The translations under genes and the position numbers were made by a program. Shown here in pieces: positions 6,421 to 8,211 of a DNA stretch of 8,211 nucleotides (positions within the stretch are counted from its first letter, which is position 1; the number at the start of each line of letters is the position of its first letter). The stretch lies in assembly GCA_023398155.1 (NCBI GenBank), contig JAEWSV010000464.1, forward strand, positions 1 through 8,211, given 5' to 3'. The stretch comes from Spirochaetota bacterium (GTDB lineage Bacteria > Spirochaetota > Spirochaetia > Treponematales > Breznakiellaceae). The notes beneath the pieces were generated by a model. It did no database searches. It saw nothing but the letters and a program-made list of their open reading frames with translations, and was not told the origin of the DNA.

Positions 6421-7305
6421 CTTGGTCTCGTATACCTTGTCGACGTCCACCGGGAGCGCGTCTTCCTCGACTTCCTCGGCGACGGCCGCGGGCGCGGCCG
6501 GAGCGGCTTCCGCGGTGTAGGACTCGATGTCGATTTCCTGGTCCTCTTCGCGGACGGACGCGTCGGTGACCACCTCTTCGGCGTTCTCGTCGTCATTGAG
6601 GGTCTCGATGATCTTGAGGCCCGCCTCGTTGTCCGCCTCGACGACGGCGTTGGCGATGATCTGGGTGAAGAGGGTGATGGCGCGGATGGCGTCGTCGTTT
6701 CCGGGGATCGGATAATCGATGCCCTCGGGATTGCAATTGGTATCGACGACGGCGACGATGGGGATACCCATGCGCTGGGCTTCGGCGACCGCGATGGCTT
6801 CCTTGCGGGTGTCGATGATGAAGAGGATGCCGGGAGGATCCTTCATTTCCTTGATGCCGCCGAGGTTCTTCTGGAGCTTGGCGCGTTCCTTGGCGAGAGA
6901 AGCGATTTCCTTCTTGGTCAGGTTCTCGAAGGTGCCATCGACTTCCATCTTCTCAAGCTTCTTGAGGCGGAGCAAGGATTTCTTGATGGTGGTGAAATTG
7001 GTGAGCATACCGCCGAGCCAGCGGTTGTTGACGTAGAACATGCCGCACCGTTCGGCTTCCTTCTGGATGGCCTGCTGGGCCTGCTTCTTGGTGCCGACGA
7101 ACAGGACGGTCTTGCCGGAGGACACGGTTTTACGTACGGCGTCGTACGCTTCCTTGATGGCCTGGATCGTCTTCTGGAGATCGATGATATGGATGCCGTT
7201 CCGCTCCGCGAAGATGTACTTCTTCATGCGCGGATCCCAACGCTTGACCTGGTGGCCGAAGTGCACGCCCGATTCGAGCAGGCTCTTCATCGTAACTACT
7301 GCCAA
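6418..7305 (-). CDS. rpsB: 30S ribosomal protein S2
   Basis: S2 is a late-assembling 30S protein needed for translation initiation with S1. The best start is TTG at 7305, giving 295 residues beginning MAVVTMKSLLESGVHFGHQ. AGGAGG (7311-7316) sits 5 nt upstream; the ATG at 7290 is about 20 nt away, and a longer upstream frame reads through the leader. Family motifs are GVHFGHQVKRWDPRM (13-27), IHIIDLQKT (38-46), FVGTKKQA (69-76), NNRWLGGMLTNF (93-104) and PGNDDAIRAI (201-210). Residues after about 235 form an acidic, alanine-rich tail that makes it longer than E. coli S2 (241), probably a lineage-specific extension. A leader of about 130 nt precedes it, which could carry S2 autoregulation, but I identify no known S2-binding fold. 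Confidence 0.97.
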   Translation of the reverse strand: MAVVTMKSLLESGVHFGHQVKRWDPRMKKYIFAERNGIHIIDLQKTIQAIKEAYDAVRKTVSSGKTVLFVGTKKQAQQAIQKEAERCGMFYVNNRWLGGMLTNFTTIKKSLLRLKKLEKMEVDGTFENLTKKEIASLAKERAKLQKNLGGIKEMKDPPGILFIIDTRKEAIAVAEAQRMGIPIVAVVDTNCNPEGIDYPIPGNDDAIRAITLFTQIIANAVVEADNEAGLKIIETLNDDENAEEVVTDASVREEDQEIDIESYTAEAAPAAPAAVAEEVEEDALPVDVDKVYETK

Positions 7306-7441
7306 AGTGTCCTCCTGCGCTCGACCCGGCCTGAGCCTCTGCCTGCCTCCGCGCACGACCGCCCGCATTGGGAGGGCGAAACTGCGGAGACCGGTTGCGG
7401 AGAGGCGGATCGACGCCTTCACTGTATCTCACCGACCCGGA

Positions 7442-7470
7442 GATATACTCCTGGCGGCGGAAAATATGAA
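7442..7470 (-). promoter_or_regulatory. Weak sigma-70-type promoter candidate for rpsB-tsf
   Basis: On the minus strand TTCATA (7470-7465) and TATATC (7447-7442) are separated by exactly 17 nt; each matches the consensus at four of six positions. Transcription would start near 7435, giving a leader of about 130 nt before the rpsB TTG. The -35 box overlaps the foot of the maf stem-loop. The match is modest, so another start within the leader is possible. Confidence 0.35.
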
Positions 7471-7500
7471 CGGCTAGGAGCCCGAATACGGATAGCCGTT
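7469..7500 (-). terminator. Possible weak terminator or stem-loop at the maf stop codon
   Basis: AACGGCTA (7469-7476) and TAGCCGTT (7493-7500) form an 8-bp stem that includes the maf TAG, with a small inner CCG/CGG pairing in the loop. On the transcript it is followed by CATATTTTCC, which has only four T in a row. It may end part of the maf transcript just before the rpsB promoter candidate. Confidence 0.35.
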
Positions 7501-8064
7501 CTCTCGTAACATGACATAAAAATCGTGCATTGGCAAGCCCACGATGGAGCTATATGACCCCTTGATCTCGGCGATGAAGCAGGCCGCTAATCCCTGGATG
7601 CGATACGCCCCCGCGACTCCCTGCCATTCTCCCGTCTCGAGGTACCAATCCAATTCGGCCTCGGAGAGCTGCGCGAAGCGGACGTAGCTTAGGTTGGAGC
7701 GGCAATCGATCGACTTTTTCCGACCGTTGTAGAGGGCGAGGGCGGTGACGACTTCATGCTCGCGGCCCGAGAGCGCCCTGAGCATGTTCCTCGCGTCTTC
7801 CTTGTCGGCCGGCTTGCCGAACACCGTTCCGTCCACGACGACGACGGTATCCGCGCCGAGTATCCACGGCGGTAGGCGCCCTTCCAGCGTCTTGACGACT
7901 TCATCCACCTTGCGGCGGGCGATGGCCTCCGCTTGGGATCGAGGATCAAGCCCGGGAGTCATCTCCTCGCTCGCGCGGGAGGGCATGATGCTAAACGGAA
8001 TGCCGAGCAGACGGAAATAATCTTGCCGCCTCAGCGACCCCGAAGCAAGAATGATTGGTTCCAT
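7474..8064 (-). CDS. maf: Maf-family nucleoside triphosphate pyrophosphatase
   Basis: Maf proteins hydrolyse non-canonical or modified nucleoside triphosphates (dTTP, UTP and related) to the monophosphate and are linked to housecleaning and division arrest. The 196-residue length is normal. It opens with LASGSLRRQ (6-14), the nucleotide-binding loop, with leucine where most relatives have proline (SPRR). ILGADTVVVVDG (68-79) holds the catalytic aspartate D72. KPADKEDARNML follows at 84-95, then GVAGAYRIQG (149-158) and GSYSSIVGLP (169-178). These fit the YhdE-like dTTP/UTP pyrophosphatase branch, though the exact substrate is not certain. I use the ATG at 8064 because family homology begins there; the frame continues to a TTG at 8121 that would span the promoter. 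No ribosome site precedes the ATG, consistent with a leaderless transcript. It faces a tRNA gene divergently. Confidence 0.93.
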   Translation of the reverse strand: MEPIILASGSLRRQDYFRLLGIPFSIMPSRASEEMTPGLDPRSQAEAIARRKVDEVVKTLEGRLPPWILGADTVVVVDGTVFGKPADKEDARNMLRALSGREHEVVTALALYNGRKKSIDCRSNLSYVRFAQLSEAELDWYLETGEWQGVAGAYRIQGLAACFIAEIKGSYSSIVGLPMHDFYVMLRENGYPYSGS

Positions 8065-8073
8065 TGTGGCTGT

Positions 8074-8102
8074 ATGATCTTCGCCCCTGGCGACCGTGTC
8101 AA
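8074..8102 (-). promoter_or_regulatory. Promoter for maf, with near-leaderless start
   Basis: The minus strand has a perfect -35 TTGACA (8102-8097), a 17-nt spacer and GATCAT (8079-8074), which matches four of six -10 positions. The expected start point is near 8067, only about 3 nt before the maf ATG at 8064. This fits the absence of a ribosome-binding site. Confidence 0.6.
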
Positions 8103-8139
8103 TTGGCCCTTCGTCCTGCAAGACTCGAATAGCGTCGGC

Positions 8140-8168
8140 TTGACAGGGGAGGAGGGATCGGATACGTT
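8140..8168 (+). promoter_or_regulatory. Promoter for the divergent tRNA gene
   Basis: A perfect -35 TTGACA (8140-8145) is followed at exactly 17 nt by TACGTT (8163-8168), which keeps the key T1, A2 and T6 of the -10 box. Transcription should begin near 8175, giving only about 4 nt of 5' leader before the mature tRNA end. The -35 box lies 37 bp from the maf -35 box, so the two promoters are back to back. Confidence 0.65.
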
Positions 8169-8178
8169 TGCTGAATAA

Positions 8179-8211
8179 GAGAGATTAGCTCATCTGGATA
8201 GAGCGTCAGCC
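8179..8211 (+). tRNA. tRNA gene, 5' part only (possibly tRNA-Arg)
   Basis: The first 33 nt of a tRNA are present. GAGAGAT (8179-8185) is the 5' acceptor strand, T8 and A9 follow, and the D-stem is GCTC/GAGC (8188-8191 and 8201-8204) around a loop with the conserved GG at 8196-8197. G26 and the 5' anticodon strand TCAGC (8206-8210) come next. The anticodon is outside the window. The GAGCGTCAGCC form resembles tRNA-Arg genes, but that is a guess. The 3' half cannot be checked here. Confidence 0.85.

Noticed and set aside
7306..7422. Upstream ATG for rpsB adding 39 residues
   Set aside because: It would read through the leader in an arginine-rich frame that no S2 protein has; the AGGAGG site points to the TTG at 7305.
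5371..7509. A 712-codon open frame on the plus strand opposite tsf and rpsB
   Set aside because: It lies fully antisense to two certain genes, its composition is the valine, aspartate, glycine and leucine-rich pattern expected from the complement of GC-rich codons, and it shows no family motif. It is a shadow of strong codon bias.
8065..8121. Upstream TTG start for maf adding 19 residues
   Set aside because: The added residues do not resemble the family and the region contains the best promoter for the gene.
1..8211. CRISPR array, prophage, toxin-antitoxin or defence system
   Set aside because: I saw no regularly spaced direct repeats, integrase, phage or toxin-like genes. Apart from the short suspected remnant before uppS, the window is core housekeeping DNA.

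Overview
The window looks like a piece of a GC-rich bacterial chromosome, most likely a spirochaete. The evidence is the gene order on the minus strand: maf, rpsB, tsf, frr, uppS, cdsA, dxr, rseP, then a CpXC-type zinc protein. As I recall, Treponema has the same unusual order, with no pyrH between tsf and frr. The S2 and CdsA sequences also look spirochaetal to me. This placement rests on memory of gene order and family features, since no search was possible. Apart from a tRNA gene entering at the right edge on the plus strand, every recognisable gene lies on the minus strand, and coding density is very high.

Layout, in order of transcription (right to left). A partial tRNA gene (8179-8211, +) and maf (8064-7474, -) diverge from a roughly 115 bp region holding two back-to-back promoters, each with a perfect TTGACA -35 box. 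The maf promoter lies so close to the ATG that its transcript should be leaderless or nearly so. A stem-loop at the maf stop and a weak promoter-like pair precede a leader of about 130 nt. Then comes rpsB (TTG start), a 120-nt spacer with two strong hairpins, tsf (GTG start), an 80-nt spacer with a very strong hairpin, and frr. A 106-nt spacer with a long inverted repeat follows. The last block is uppS, cdsA, dxr, rseP and the CpXC gene, tightly packed: ATGA overlap, 21-nt gap, GTGA overlap, 29-nt gap.

Functionally this is a translation block (S2, EF-Ts, ribosome recycling factor) running into an envelope block. Dxr makes the first committed intermediate of the MEP isoprenoid pathway. UppS extends isoprenoid to undecaprenyl diphosphate, the cell-wall lipid carrier. 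CdsA makes CDP-diacylglycerol for phospholipids. RseP is an intramembrane site-2 protease.

No new enzyme system is visible. The most unusual piece is the frr-uppS junction. A 17-bp perfect inverted repeat buries the uppS start codon. The first 28 or so codons of uppS carry a hairpin resembling the right end of an IS200/IS605-type element. A decayed mini-element may therefore have supplied the uppS start region and N-terminal tail. This is inference and can be tested by searching for other copies. The remaining oddities are modest: CdsA departs from its family signature at two positions, pyrH is absent, strong intergenic hairpins lack U-tracts, and three of the nine protein genes use non-ATG starts.
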